A DNA stretch of 64,000 nucleotides, from the NCBI RefSeq assembly GCF_043641665.1, contig NC_092203.1, positions 10,955,873 through 11,019,872 on the forward strand, in the 5' to 3' direction. A model generated the notes under the pieces. The model saw only the letters and a program-made list of their open reading frames with translations, was not told the origin of the DNA and did no database searches. Of the stretch, positions 17,104-29,301 are shown piece by piece. Source of the DNA: Enoplosus armatus (Eukaryota; Chordata; Actinopteri; Centrarchiformes; Enoplosidae). The position numbers and the translations under genes were made by a program. Each line of letters opens with the position of its first letter. Position 1 is the first letter of the stretch.

Positions 17104-19310
17104 TTATTTGATCAAACTGATTCATTAAGCATATTACAGCCATCTGAGTGATCTGTGTGTGTCTATATTGTTGATTTTTTGCCTAACAATGTGAGATCGA
17201 AATATTTCACAATCCAGCGTGCAGATCCTGTTTCTTTGTTTCTGACTGTGACCTTTCTTCTGCCGTATAGACGAACCTCTAAAGTTACTCCCATGAAATC
17301 CTCAGCTCTGATATTGATGGGCAGTGAAGTGCGTGGGATGTTTGATATCCAAAGAATGAAGTGGGAGAAGAAAATATGTTGCTCTCCATCATATTCCTCA
17401 TAAATTTACTTTTTTTGTGTGTGTTTTTCCAGAGTCGGCTGCAGAACAAAAGCTCAGAGGCAAAGTTAATCTCTCAGGCGTCAGTCTTTAAGCAAACAGA
17501 GCTGAGATAACCTCCAGACGTTTGATGTTCAGTGTATTAAGAGCATTTAAAGAGTGTTAATGAGCATTCCTATTGTTTAGGCTGCCATTTACAAACTAAA
17601 TTGATCACAAGATGAGATGTGTCAAGACATATTCCAATTATAGTTTAAAAAGAGGAAGCAAACGTTAGTACTTAGAACTGCAAGCTGCAGTTTTACACTA
17701 CATTTGGTTTATTTGCATTTTATGTAACCACTTGCAGTTAAATTTCTCTCTTTATTTGACAAAGTTAAATAATAAAATACTGTGTTGAAAAAGTGGGTAA
17801 AGTCCCGATCCCCATACTGAAGCGATGACAGGCACCAAGCACAAGGCAGCATATGAACCACATTTTTTTTAATAATGTTGCCGTAAATTCTGCTTAAATG
17901 CATCTTTAACAAACAATAGAAATGTCTTCCAGCAGGAAACAGATGGGTAACATGAGCCGGGATGACGACTTCCAGCAGTCTGTGTTCAGTTCTCCCCTCT
18001 AACATCAATGCTCTCTGGATATTTTTAATGATAAGTTACAGTTTATTCAGCTGCATAGCTGCATTGCTGTTGTTATTGAAACCTCAGTGTTTTTACTTCA
18101 TCATGTTTTGTGGACGAGCTCAGTGAGTGTTCATGTGGGCTGTAATGAGCCGAGGCCTTTTGTTTGTCTTCCTGCTGATGTTGTGGAAAATAAATGAAAG
18201 TACAGTCTACAACAATGCTTATATATATATATATATATATAGACTTTATATTTTAAAGTTGCAGATTTCGGTGTTGATTCTCAGTGGGTTCAGCACTAAA
18301 AGCTGAATCACAGTTTGCAGGAGAAAACATGGCAACCTTTTCTTAAACTTTCTGATCTTACACTGCTTTGGTTCAGGTGTAGTTTTCACTCAAACCTTTA
18401 GCATCGTCATTGTGAGCATGTTAGCATTTAGCTTGTACAGTCTCGTCTTTATTTGTCATCTTGTTTCTCTGACTTGGTCCTTTTTTTTGTGTTGATCTTT
18501 TTTTTTTAGCCAGTTCAACAAAGGGTTTGTCCACACATGTACATCCACACAAACTTTAAACACGTATGAAAAAAATCACATCACTGACAAGTACTTACAA
18601 ACACTCTCATCTTCAGATTCCTCCACTGTAAGAAATGAACTTTAATCGTCTCTGGAGCAGCTGAAGATCGCAGGAGGACAAAGAGTGATTCTTTTCCCTC
18701 CTGATTTGTGGTCTCTCTGCACGTCGCTGCTGACAGGACGGCAGAAAAATGCTCCCACTTCAAACAGATTCGAGGCTGACGAGCGGACGGCTGCGTGGGC
18801 CGCTGAGCTGCCGGCAAAACATTTCTCTTCTGAAGCGCTCTGACCTCAACTAGTAAAGTCCAACCGACTGATGTTGAGGCTCAAGACGAGACTTCAGACA
18901 AATGAGGAGTTTCACTCCCACCTGAGGCAACACCTGCTTCTACCAAAGACAGTCAAATGAAGAGGTTTTTAAAGGAAAGCAGAAAACATTCTCTTACTTT
19001 GACCGGTTGCTTTTAACTTGTTAACAGGGATAACTCACATATGAACATACTGGTGCTCTCAGACATGACTGAAGCTTTTAACCAAATTGCTTGAACTACC
19101 AAACTGACAGTTTCAGTCTTTTTATTAGCATTTGAGTTGGAATATTATTGCTTTTACAGGAGGTTATGTGCCGGACTATTTCTTGGCTGGGAGAACTAAC
19201 TTCCTGGAGTCTCCTTTAGTTGCCAGGCAACCTCTCAAAGCCAAGAGTTGTATTTACACTTCAGTTTTGGTACAAATTAAACAAACAAGATATAAAGAGT
19301 TAATCTATGA
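17104..19310. other. Intergenic, no gene seen
   Basis: AT-rich. Only a short (AT)n run at 18220-18240 stands out. The open frames here are short and carry no recognisable domain. Confidence 0.5.
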
Positions 19311-19314
19311 GCTT

Positions 19315-19425
19315 TAGAGGTGCTGGTAGGTGGATATTGTTACCTTTGGACAGACCCAGGCTAGCTGTTTCCCCCTGTTTCCAGTCAGCATGCTAAGCTA
19401 ACTAGCTGCTGGCTGAAGACTTGAT
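19315..19425. repeat. Teleost interspersed repeat (CAGGCTAGCTGTTTCCCCCT type)
   Basis: The phrase GGACAGACCCAGGCTAGCTG, then TTTCCCCCTGTTTCCAGTC, GCATGCTAAGCTAACTAGCT and GCTGCTGGCTG matches a repeat I recall as very common in percomorph genomes. Other gene-free DNA nearby has single phrases of the 'GTTAGCATGTTAGC' kind (near 13700, 18415, 20225). Confidence 0.65.
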
Positions 19426-19429
19426 GGAG

Positions 19430-22400
19430 TGATCCACAGCAAATTTACTGGAAATCAGACCAGTATGAGGATATGCTCTCAAACTGTTATACAAAACATT
19501 GGACTTTCTGTATTATAAAGATATTTTACGATGATTTGAATATCATGTTAATATGATTTTCATGCAACAAAGATCAAAGGTACATCCAGCTTCATGTGCA
19601 GCTCGCTGCCTGATAACTCTTCCCCCAAACAAATTGCTAACAAGCTCGCTGTGCGCCACAAGAGCCGGTTTTAACGAGCGGTAATGTTCAGCTGTGTGAG
19701 TGTGTGGTATAAATAGGAGCAGAGGTTTTCAGAGGCTGTTGGGTTAAAGTACAGGGTAGGAGGTTGTTAGGTCAGAGGTCCAGACGGTTTCATGAGAGGG
19801 AAATGACTGGCAGGACTACAGTCGATCTGTTGTCTTCGTGGGAGGGCAAACACAAAACTACAAAAAACTTTATCTTTGTTTAGTCTGAAACAAGCAAACA
19901 AATCTGTCAACTGACATTTATTTTGTGTTTACCTGAAAAGGAATTCGAAGTAGTTTCCTACCAAATCTGTCAATGTCAACTGATGACGGGAAGTGAACGT
20001 GGTCCCAAGATGTTTTCAGCAAAACAGTTGCATTGAGTGCATTTTACTGCCAGTACAAGAAATGTCGTCAAACTTTGGTGAGCTTGCAGTGTATTCAACA
20101 TTCAACACAGCATATTAAACGTTATATAGTCATTTAAAAAAAAACACAAAATACAGTAATAAAGTGTAAACACGACTAATGTAACTAGACTCTGTGGGGC
20201 TGTCCTAAGGCACAGTGGTGCTTAGAGCTAAATGCTAATGTCGGAATGCTAACATAAGATAAGAACAATTGAATGCCCTTTAGCTAACATTAGCTCATTA
20301 GCTTTAAACAGAAAGTACAGCCGAGGCTGATGGGAATGTCATTATTTTTGCAGGTCTTGGACACAGTGAAATGTTGACCTGATGATGGCGCTAGAAAATC
20401 CAGTTATACCTAAATAGTTGTTTAGGTATTTCAGTCTGGCACAAAGTGTTGGAGAAAGACAAAGACAATCGTTGTTCGAGCGTTTTCATCCAAACAAAGA
20501 GACAGCAGAGTGACTAATAAGTTTGGATGCAGTCTGAACTATTTTCTTTTCATCAGTGTCTGTCTACTATAATATAAATGTCTATTTCACTACCTGATCT
20601 TTTAGATGTTATTAACATACCGGGTCATTTAATACCATTGGTATTTCTGTAAGGATCATGGTATCTTCTTTTTTTCCATATAGCTGTCAACTTCTGCAGC
20701 CTAATCCTGTAAACAATGACTAATGTGAAGGTCATGAACACAAGATCGCTAACAGCTCAGCGTGACTCATCGGCTCAGAGATGTATGACACAGGACTACA
20801 AAAAAGACAAAGCAGACGGCATCATTAGTGTGCTGAATTTTTGTTTTCTACTTGAATGAGTTCATTCTCCTTTTACTAGAGCTTTTTATGGGTCAAAGAC
20901 GGTGAATAAGGTGATTTACTGCACTGATGTCAAGAAATTGACATAGAAAAGCTGCTGAAAAGTGTGGTTTTGCTCAAGAAGAGTGAGATTATCAGACGAA
21001 CTGAAGGGAAAATAAGCTTTTAAGGCCTTGTTCAGACCTGATTTTGATCAAATCTGATCTTTTTTGGCCACTTGGGGGCAGCAGAAACAAGCTGCGAACA
21101 CAACGCTGACGTATTATCATCTTTTAAGTTGATTTGTCAAACTTGTTAGCAAACAGTTGCTTATTTACACATTCAGCAGTTACAGAGCAACATTATCATT
21201 CATTTGGAGTAGTGATTCTGTCACCTGATGAATGTTAGTCCAATATTCATTCTCTTTTAACTGTTTTTGGTCTAGTCTCTAACTGTGTTTGTCTGCTGTT
21301 TGCTGTTCTGCTTCCTGCCTTATTTGCACAAAAAACAAATTAACCACCAGGACAAAGTCAGATTTTAACACAATGAGCATTTTTTCACCTGAGATGAAAG
21401 TTAGAAACTAAGTCAAGTTTCGTTTTGATTCCTCTCACGTCAAACTGTTTCCCATCAGTGAAACTCAGTTTGCAGGCAGGAGTTTCCAGTGGTAAACACA
21501 TGGTAAAAGCATCTTATAAAAACAAGAAAACCACAGTAAATAAACGATAAAGACACATAAAACAAGCCACAAACTGCCGGAAGACACAGACACAATTTAC
21601 AAACATCAGAACAGGAAGAAAAATCACTTTCTAGCTTCATGAAGGTGTCAGACTTTTAATGTGCAAAATAATGTGACTAATTGCAGTAAATACAATAAAT
21701 GAGAGTGTGTTTTCTTCATTCCTCATTTTGAAGGTCAAACTGGGACAGGAAAGAGCTGATTTCCTCATTAGGGTAAGTGATTAACGCTGTAAAGATATAC
21801 AAAACTGAAATAAAACTGTGTTCTATTCTGAGAGGCATTGTTCATAAATAGAAGGAAATAGGAAAGAAATAGGCTGTCATTGTTGGGTGAAAACCTCATT
21901 ACTCCAATTTTGGTGTTTTCTCAGTTAATATAAAGGTCAGAGATTATATGCTCCTTTTGGGTTTAGTACGTTTTGCCACATTTGTGCTAATGAAGCCCTT
22001 TTTTAGTTCCAGTTGGAGAAACAAACATGCTCGTTGAGCCAAAACTAAGACCGTTTTCTTAATTCCTGAACATTTTGAAGAAACAAGAATTTGTTAATTA
22101 ACAGTCAGCCTCTTTTCTTCACAAACCTTCAACATAACTGTGCCTCGAACCAAACCAACTGCCAGCCTATTTAATAGACTCACATTTTAACATACTATTA
22201 ACAACACGTGGTGCTGAAATGAGGTGAAGTGGTCTAATAAACTCACCACAAACAAAGCATCCTTTGTGGAGCTTGCAGCATTTTAAATGACATTTGAAAA
22301 AGTACACATCTTCACTGAAGTAAATGGAGGTTAGATGCAGCACAACTGCAGTATCCATTGAGTTTGGAGGCTATTAGGTCTTTACTTAGAGGGTCAGGGG

Positions 22401-24440
22401 GACAATATAAAGGAAAACCTGAACGAGTGGAGAAACAAATGCAGATGCTTTCAGGTCATGAGGTTATAGACGGATAAAATCAAAAATATCTATATGGCTC
22501 AATACTTATAATAGTAAGTTTAGTATGGAGAGATCATTCTGAAGTGTGGAAGAATATTTATTGAGGTTAGCAACACACAAAGACGAGACTTAACTGGCAT
22601 TAAGAATCTTGATTAAATGTGATTCAGTGACGATATTAGAGATAAGAAAGGAGTATGAATATTTCTTGTTCTGGAGATCTGGAGATCTCAGCAAGACTCT
22701 ACAAGACTGCTTTAATAAAGATACTTGATGAGTCTATGATGAGCTGCTGCCCAGACCAGGATTCACAGTAAAGCTTGGACACAAAGAATATAAATATAAA
22801 TCAAATATAAACCAAACAATTTTATAATTATGAACATTTTCCAAAGAAAGTCTTTAAAATGTGCCTCTGCTGCACCTGTAAAACTCTGAATCAGAGCCCC
22901 TGAAAGTACAAAAGTGGGAGTAAATGCACTTTGACTTCCTGCACAGTCAAAGAAAATATGATTCATAGATCAAAAACCACCCAGATCGTACAAACAGAAA
23001 AGCTCCTGAATTCCAGAAATGAAAAGCATCTTTAATTCCTTACTTCCACAGTTTGATACAAGCCAACCGCTCTCCCTTCTGAAAGCCCCAGTTAGCATCC
23101 AAACTCACCAACATCTGCCACCAATTTACCAGAACACGCCTGTCCCGGATACGACTATTAACCAGAGCTGCAGCCTGCCGTGTCTCCTCCGGGTGCACGG
23201 CTTTCACCACTAACCAGGGCTGAAGGATGAGCCGCAGGTCCGAGTCCCTCCAGACCGGCCTGACATGGAAAATAACATGACTGCAGCAGGCCTGTAATTT
23301 CAAGTGGCTGTGACCTTTAATCAAATCTTGATCTACATCCTTTATCGCTGCGTCTGTCGGTGGCCCGATGCTAATTTGAGACCTCTTATGTCTGAACGCT
23401 TCGACCTGATCGCTGTCCCGTGTTTGGTGGTGTTTTATATTTTGGAGACGCGTCAAAGCCGAGGACGACGAGACGGAAACTTATGTCAACCGTCCGTGAA
23501 ACCAGAAAACATTCAAACATGAGATAATTAATGTGGTTTTTATATATCACCAGCTTGGAAACTTGAGGTTTAATCTGCAGATCTGAGATCCTCTGCATCA
23601 AATGTTGGAGGCAGCAGCTGACAAACTCGATGTGGCCAGAAATATGTGGACAAACAGCCCCAGACCAAGAGTGCACAAAAGTTGGAGGGCTTCCTTTAAG
23701 TGGAAGAATTTACCGTAATTCTTTATTTTATGGGTCTGTAATTTCTAAAAATGTTCTCTTAACTTTTTCTACTTACCTAACCCTCTAATTTGGTGCTAAT
23801 TACATGGAGAACAGAGACACTTACAATTAATTAATTACAGTTTCTGGTCTTTCAGTCAGAAATGAATTAGTGAAAAATGAATTAGTATGTATTTGGGTTT
23901 AAATTGAGCTTTTCTTTCAGAGACATTTCTATTTTTACCTGGAAATTATTCAGAAGTCACAGACCCATAAAATAAAGCATTTACAAAATAAATTCTGGAC
24001 ATAAACCATGTATGGATGACCTTTGACCTCCGTTCTTTTGGTTGCTTTGGTTAGCAGAAGCAGGAAATTAATGTCATGTTTCTTTTATCTTTGTTTTCAA
24101 AGCAGAACGGAGAAAGAAAACAGAGCAAAAAGGTCAAATAAAACTGAGATATTGAAGATAGAGTTCATCTGTGAGTCTTTCAGTCCTCAAACTTTAGTCC
24201 TATGAATTGAAATGAAGGTCTGAGGAACAACATGTTGTCAGTGCAAGTGATCGTCAGTGTGCTGGATCTTTTGTTTTTGTTGCATCATCTGTCGCACAAC
24301 TAGTCTGAATTACTGTGAAATCTAATAATGCACATTAGATTTATTAGATTTATTCATGGCAAAGGCATGGAGACCAAACTGCATGTCCAAATACTCACAT
24401 CCAGGAAGGATCTGATCAAGCGTTTTTAACAGTAGCAGGA
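19430..24440. other. Intergenic, no gene seen
   Basis: No exon, RNA gene or named repeat could be supported. A 138-codon antisense frame at 23040-23456 lies in a locally GC-richer stretch and has no recognisable domain. Confidence 0.5.
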
Positions 24441-24449
24441 AAGTGATTA

Positions 24450-24527
24450 ATGAGGTGCCGTTGAGCAAGGCACTACCTTCATGCAGTATGTGGCTGATGG
24501 AGGGTGTGTGCCCCCCCCCCCCCCCCC
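24450..24527. repeat. SINE-like tail fragment followed by a run of 17 C
   Basis: GTGCCGTTGAGCAAGGCACT resembles the conserved phrase in tRNA-derived fish SINEs. A homopolymer of C follows at 24511-24527. Confidence 0.4.
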
Positions 24528-24529
24528 AC

Positions 24530-27500
24530 ACACACTTTAAATCAAGCTTAAAAACATGACGGAAACAGAAATTTCACAAGTTGTAGTCAGAGTTTTGGGA
24601 GCGCGTTTACTGCTGTGTAAATGCCACCTCTGCATGTCGCAATAAAACGCTGCAGCAGCCTGCGGTGGCACAGTGGAAAGTTACCGCAGCTCTTCAGCCT
24701 GTTTTGGTGCTGCCAAATATATAAACTGGTGAAGTTTAGTCATGGAGCATGCTAATGATGAGGAACAACAGCTGCTGGCTTCCTAACCCCCTCTGTTTTC
24801 TGTACAGTTAATCCCAACCAACAAAAAACAGGCCGTTTTTTAATGAAAAGAAGAAGAATGAAAAGTCCTGATCAGAGAAAAACACAGATTCATAATCACG
24901 CTGTCAGCCAAAGACTTCAGTCACCTATTATCCTTTAAAAAGCACTATCATTTGTTTTAATTACCAGCTATAAATCATTTTGTGGATGTCTCAATTAAGA
25001 GCAACAACTGCGCTGCTCCATTAGCGTCTCCAGATCACAAAGCCATTAAATTCAAGCTTCGAAGGCACAAATCAACCTGTCATCCTCTTCAAATACAACT
25101 TAAAGGCAGACCAACAGAGCTGAGCTGCAGAAACAGAAAAAGAAAAGCTGTGGCTCTTTAAAAGCGCCTCATAAAGAAAAGTGAGCGAGCGCGGCTGCCA
25201 GGCGCTGCAGGTCCAAGCCAAGCTGTATTAAAACAGGGTGTATTTTAAACAAAGGTTGCATTTTAATAGGACCAGAGGGTGGCATATCGCAGATAGCTGT
25301 TGACTTGAAACTGCCGTGTTTAGCGTTAAACACAACGTCCTGCCATGGCAACATGGCTGCCAAGAGTTCCCCCTCAGCGCTGCCAGCCAACCTGGAACTG
25401 TTTTATATGCAAAGCAGTCACAAATGAGAAGTCAATTTTAATTACGGGGGAAGAAGAAGAAAGAATAAAATGGCTTTACATGAGACGGTTTATACTTTTG
25501 GGGTGACAATTAATCGACAGTTTAACTAAATAAGAAATGCTTAAAATCCAAACTCAAGGTCTACTTACTAGCTTTTTCCAGAGCTTTAAATGGCATTTTG
25601 CGGTTTTCCTCAGTCCCTCAGTTGTCAGTTTTTCAGTAAGAGGACCTTGAGTTTTTTTGTCTTGTTTATTAGGTCAGTTATATTTACCATCTCACAGGGC
25701 CCCAGCAGTGACCATCTGTTGATTTTGTGTTTGTGTGTGATATTGAGGCATAAACTTTCTGTAAAGACACTATACATCCTCAAATCCTTCCTGCATAGAT
25801 GATAAACTAAAAGTCGCAAACTGAAAACTGACTCTCGGCGAGAGCCTGGTTCTAGACCTCTGAATCGCTCACATTTTCAGTCATGAATGAAGTAAAACAA
25901 AAATGTCAATTCAGTCTGATTATCAGTCTACAAACTCTCTGCAACAAATGTTTGTTTATTGTTTGTCTTCCAGGTTAAGTTTACTGACAAAAAAACATGC
26001 AGAAAAACTGGCCCATTTTCAGGCAGTAGCATTGATATTGTTGACATTTTATAAAAGCTGTTGCTGTTTCTTTAATAGCTGCAAGTTTTGGGTAATATTT
26101 GCTTCCTAAAGCAATACTTAAAAATCCTAGATGATTCTTGAATGATTAAAGTCCAAAAATGCAGTGCTGCATTAGCAACCAGCAGGTATAACTTGCAGGT
26201 ATCAAATTATATCAAACTTGAGCAGCCCGTTATATCAACAGCAGTTTGTAAGAGAAGATGCAGCACTGTTTTCAAACGGTGACATGCATCTTTTTTGATT
26301 GCATCCTCAAAGGTCTACCAGTCTTTACACAATATCTCTTAAATCACTTCTTTTTTGAATTAAGTATGGATGAAGTGATTGTGTAAAAGAACAGTTAAAG
26401 CCAGCTCAGAGCTTGTTGCAGTGTCACTGTTTGTCCTCCGTGACACTGGAGGTCCATCTGTTTGTCATATAGATACTCTTGGCCGCCACTAATGTGATTT
26501 TAATGAAGCTTTGGGGAAATCAGCCAAACAGGGCGCTTCTGTTCATGTTTATTTGTTTGTTTGTCAGTAGTTTCAATCTCCATCGTTATACCTGCAAAGT
26601 TGTGGCTGTATGTTTCAGTTTCTGCTGTTTTGTGTAAAATAATGAAAATGAAATGGATTTTCTCTTCCTTCTGCCACTGCAGCACAAAGCATCTCTGAAC
26701 CTCTTGGTCTGAACTTCAAACACCAAATAAAAACCCGGCGTGTGTTTTCATGCTCCATCTCATCATTATTTCCGTCCAGAAGAACCCGATGCGTGACAGT
26801 TCATATTAACTGTGATCTTGGAAGTCAGCAGCGTGTTACACAACCTGAACCGTCATGATGAGAAGTCTCAAATGAAAGAACCAAAAAGTTCCACTTTACT
26901 TTATAACCGACAGATGTTGGACATCAAATATTGCGACTGAACCGATGAAGCCGATGACTTCTGAGCTTTTTATTTTCAGCCTGAAGTTGGGACACAAGAA
27001 GTGAATTTGTGTGCCTTTCGGCTTTGTGAATTTGGTTCCTGGCATGCTGGAGCAAGTCCCTCACCAAGAACAAAAACACCGTGATATATCGTGCTGACAT
27101 TGGCTGCATTGAATACAATGAACAATACAGGAATCCTTCAATTTCATGACCCTGTGAAACCCGGCTCACCTCACTGTGACAGAGCGTAGGAAGACTCGGC
27201 TGCCAAATGGGTGAAACATTGGATAAATATGTACATGCACTTTGGCTGTGTCATGGCGTAATATGTAAACTTTGCCAGCACAGGCAGAGTTAAGCAACAT
27301 AGGAAGGAAAGTGAACCTTTAGTGAACCTGTAGATAACCACCCAGCTAGAGTGACAAATTTACAGATTGTGCCGCCAGTTCATGTGTTTTTACAATGTCA
27401 ACCAAAATTTGACTGATGTTAGACATTGTTTTCTCCAAATGTGACAGTATAGTCCTGGGAAAATCTCCTAAATGTCAGCTTTTCAGTAAGAGCTTTTGTT

Positions 27501-28220
27501 TTGACCACCAGCTATTTCAAGGCTATATAAACAGAGTTGAAGTTTCATAAGATGTGTCCCACTTCAGGCTGTGGATCCCCCGAAGGACGCAGCCTGTGAG
27601 AGTCGGAGGACATGAAGGCCAAAATGAGCCAGTGCGTCCTCCAAAATAATTAAATTAGAATTGACAGCACAAGTGTAATGCAAAGGCCTTTGGTGTTGAA
27701 CGCGTCAGTTTGATTGATTTTTAAGGACAGAGCCCAATAAACAGCAGCCAGGTGGAGGTCCCCATGAGAGCCAAAGATGGGGCCCTTAACAGCTGTGTTG
27801 GTGAAGCAGCATAGAGAAATGAAACAGGTAAGGTTGTTAAAATATCCCTCTGCTAAGATGCTCATTGGATGATAGAAAGCCTGCAAGCAATCCCAGTGAA
27901 ATCATTGGATTATAAATCTTACTTCCCCCTCACAAAGCGCAGAGGGGCCTGCGACACAACAGGACCCAAAAATAAGGACCCACCTTAGCTGATATTGCAC
28001 TTTAGTGCTAATTAATCAAATCACCAAAACCCAATTTCCAGTTGCAACCAGTTGTCATGATGGACAACTGGCTGACAATATACTACATTGATGGCAAATA
28101 TATCCATAAACCTTACATCATCTGTCATGAGCTATGATTAACAACATGTCTAAAACCTGGCTTTCGCACCTTAATAGAAATTTGATTTAAATTGAAATGA
28201 GGTGTTTTGAAGGATGCAGC
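24530..28220. other. Intergenic, no gene seen
   Basis: Mixed-composition DNA upstream of ahr2. No supported gene or RNA. Distal ahr2 control elements would lie here, but none can be identified from sequence alone. Confidence 0.45.
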
Positions 28221-28239
28221 CCCTGCAATGGATGCTGCA

Positions 28240-28650
28240 AGTATTTGTAAATGTAGATTTATTTGATTTATCAAAACTGTAGTAAATTAAGTAACTAATT
28301 CATTAGAATTTATTGTGATGTGTGTGAATGTCGATTGATTTAGCAAAACTGTAGTAAATGTATTTATTTATTTGAATTTATATTCAAAATATATTTAAAA
28401 TATTTATCATTTTAAGTGTAAAATTAATTATTAATACTATAGTGTATGTATTTATTTAAATTTATTTGATTTATTTCAAAATTTGTAAATGTATCTATTC
28501 ATTTTTTTTCATTTACATATTTTAAATGTGTAAATGTATATAGATTTAACAACACTATCGATAAAAAATATTCTTCTTATTATTGTTATTAACTTGTTTT
28601 CTATGCAAATATAATGATTTAAATAATTTTAATACTGTAAATTAATAGGA
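28240..28650. repeat. Very AT-rich low-complexity tract
   Basis: Loose repeats of TTTATTTGATTTAT and GTAAATGTA words fill about 400 bp, ending about 240 bp before the ahr2 TATA box. Confidence 0.6.
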
Positions 28651-28779
28651 TGACAATGAAAGAAATCCTCCTTAAGGTCTGCCGGGCTGGAATGCAGTTT
28701 TCCAGTCATTCCTCGTCTGCGGTGTCAGTCTTGGTTGGCCCACATTCGGACCACCTTAAATATTTCTGCTCTCGCGTTA

Positions 28780-28930
28780 CAGTGACACACACGTACATAC
28801 ACACACCAACCGCGACGGGAGCGCGCGGCGGCGGCGGCAGCAGAAGCCCTGTCAAATCACAACGGGGGTGACGCACAGGCAGAGGACTTGGATATAAATC
28901 CTCCGAGGACTTTTTAGGCTCCGTTTAACG
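28780..28930 (+). promoter_or_regulatory. ahr2: ahr2 promoter: CpG-rich segment with TATA box
   Basis: A CpG-rich block (28808-28840, GGAGCGCGCGGCGGCGGCGG) precedes TGACGCA (28869, CRE/AP-1-like) and GATATAAATCC with TATAAA at 28893-28898. This predicts transcription start near 28920-28930. I found no consensus xenobiotic response core (GCGTG/CACGC) between 28760 and the start codon. CpG richness continues to about 29290. Confidence 0.55.
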
Positions 28931-29242
28931 CCTAAAAGTCACGGTGTTCGCGGTGAACCGGTGTGGAACTACATAAACGTCGGGATTATGAAAAGTTGTG
29001 GTAGTTTGCTAACGTCTGACGGGCGTTTGGAGTAGCTAAAGACTACAAAAAGTCGGTTTTTCTTTCAGCTCAGAGGCGCATGAGACGTAAAGCAGCCGAG
29101 GACGGACGTTAAGAGGATTTTACAGCGTCACTTTTCTACTTTATTTTGTCCTTTTTCGAGGGATGTGAGTCTTCCGATCACGTTTGGACCCGTTAACGTG
29201 TACTTAACCACTTCTTTCTACTTTGTTTGCTGTGAGCTCACC
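28925..29242 (+). other. ahr2: ahr2 5' leader with upstream ORFs
   Basis: The predicted leader is about 320 nt and holds three upstream ATGs before the main start. They open a 15-codon uORF (28988-29035, MKSCGSLLTSDGRLE), a 10-codon uORF (29080-29112, MRRKAAEDGR) and a start-stop ATGTGA (29163-29168). The main ATG at 29243 has a good context (CACC before it). Leader extent depends on the predicted start site. Confidence 0.5.
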
Positions 29243-29301
29243 ATGCTGGCGAACACGGCGCTTTATGCGGCGAAGAAACGGAAGAAGCCGGTCCAGAAAA
29301 T
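29243..29301 (+). CDS. ahr2: ahr2 exon 1, coding part
   Basis: Encodes [19 protein letters not shown] plus two bases of Ile20. The donor is GTAAGT at 29302. Short first coding exons ending at KPVQK are the vertebrate AHR arrangement. Confidence 0.9.

Noticed and set aside
23040..23456. 138-codon antisense frame as a gene
   Set aside because: No recognisable domain, no promoter or poly(A) context, and an opposite-strand frame overlaps it. Left as unassigned intergenic DNA.
24661..24700. tRNA-like A box TGGCACAGTGG
   Set aside because: An exact A-box match, but no B box follows at a workable distance.
29165..29231. Intron in the ahr2 leader (GTGAGT donor at 29165, TGTGAG acceptor before the start codon)
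   Set aside because: The implied intron is about 70 bp with a weak acceptor, and the ATG exon reads well as one continuous leader. RNA data would be needed.
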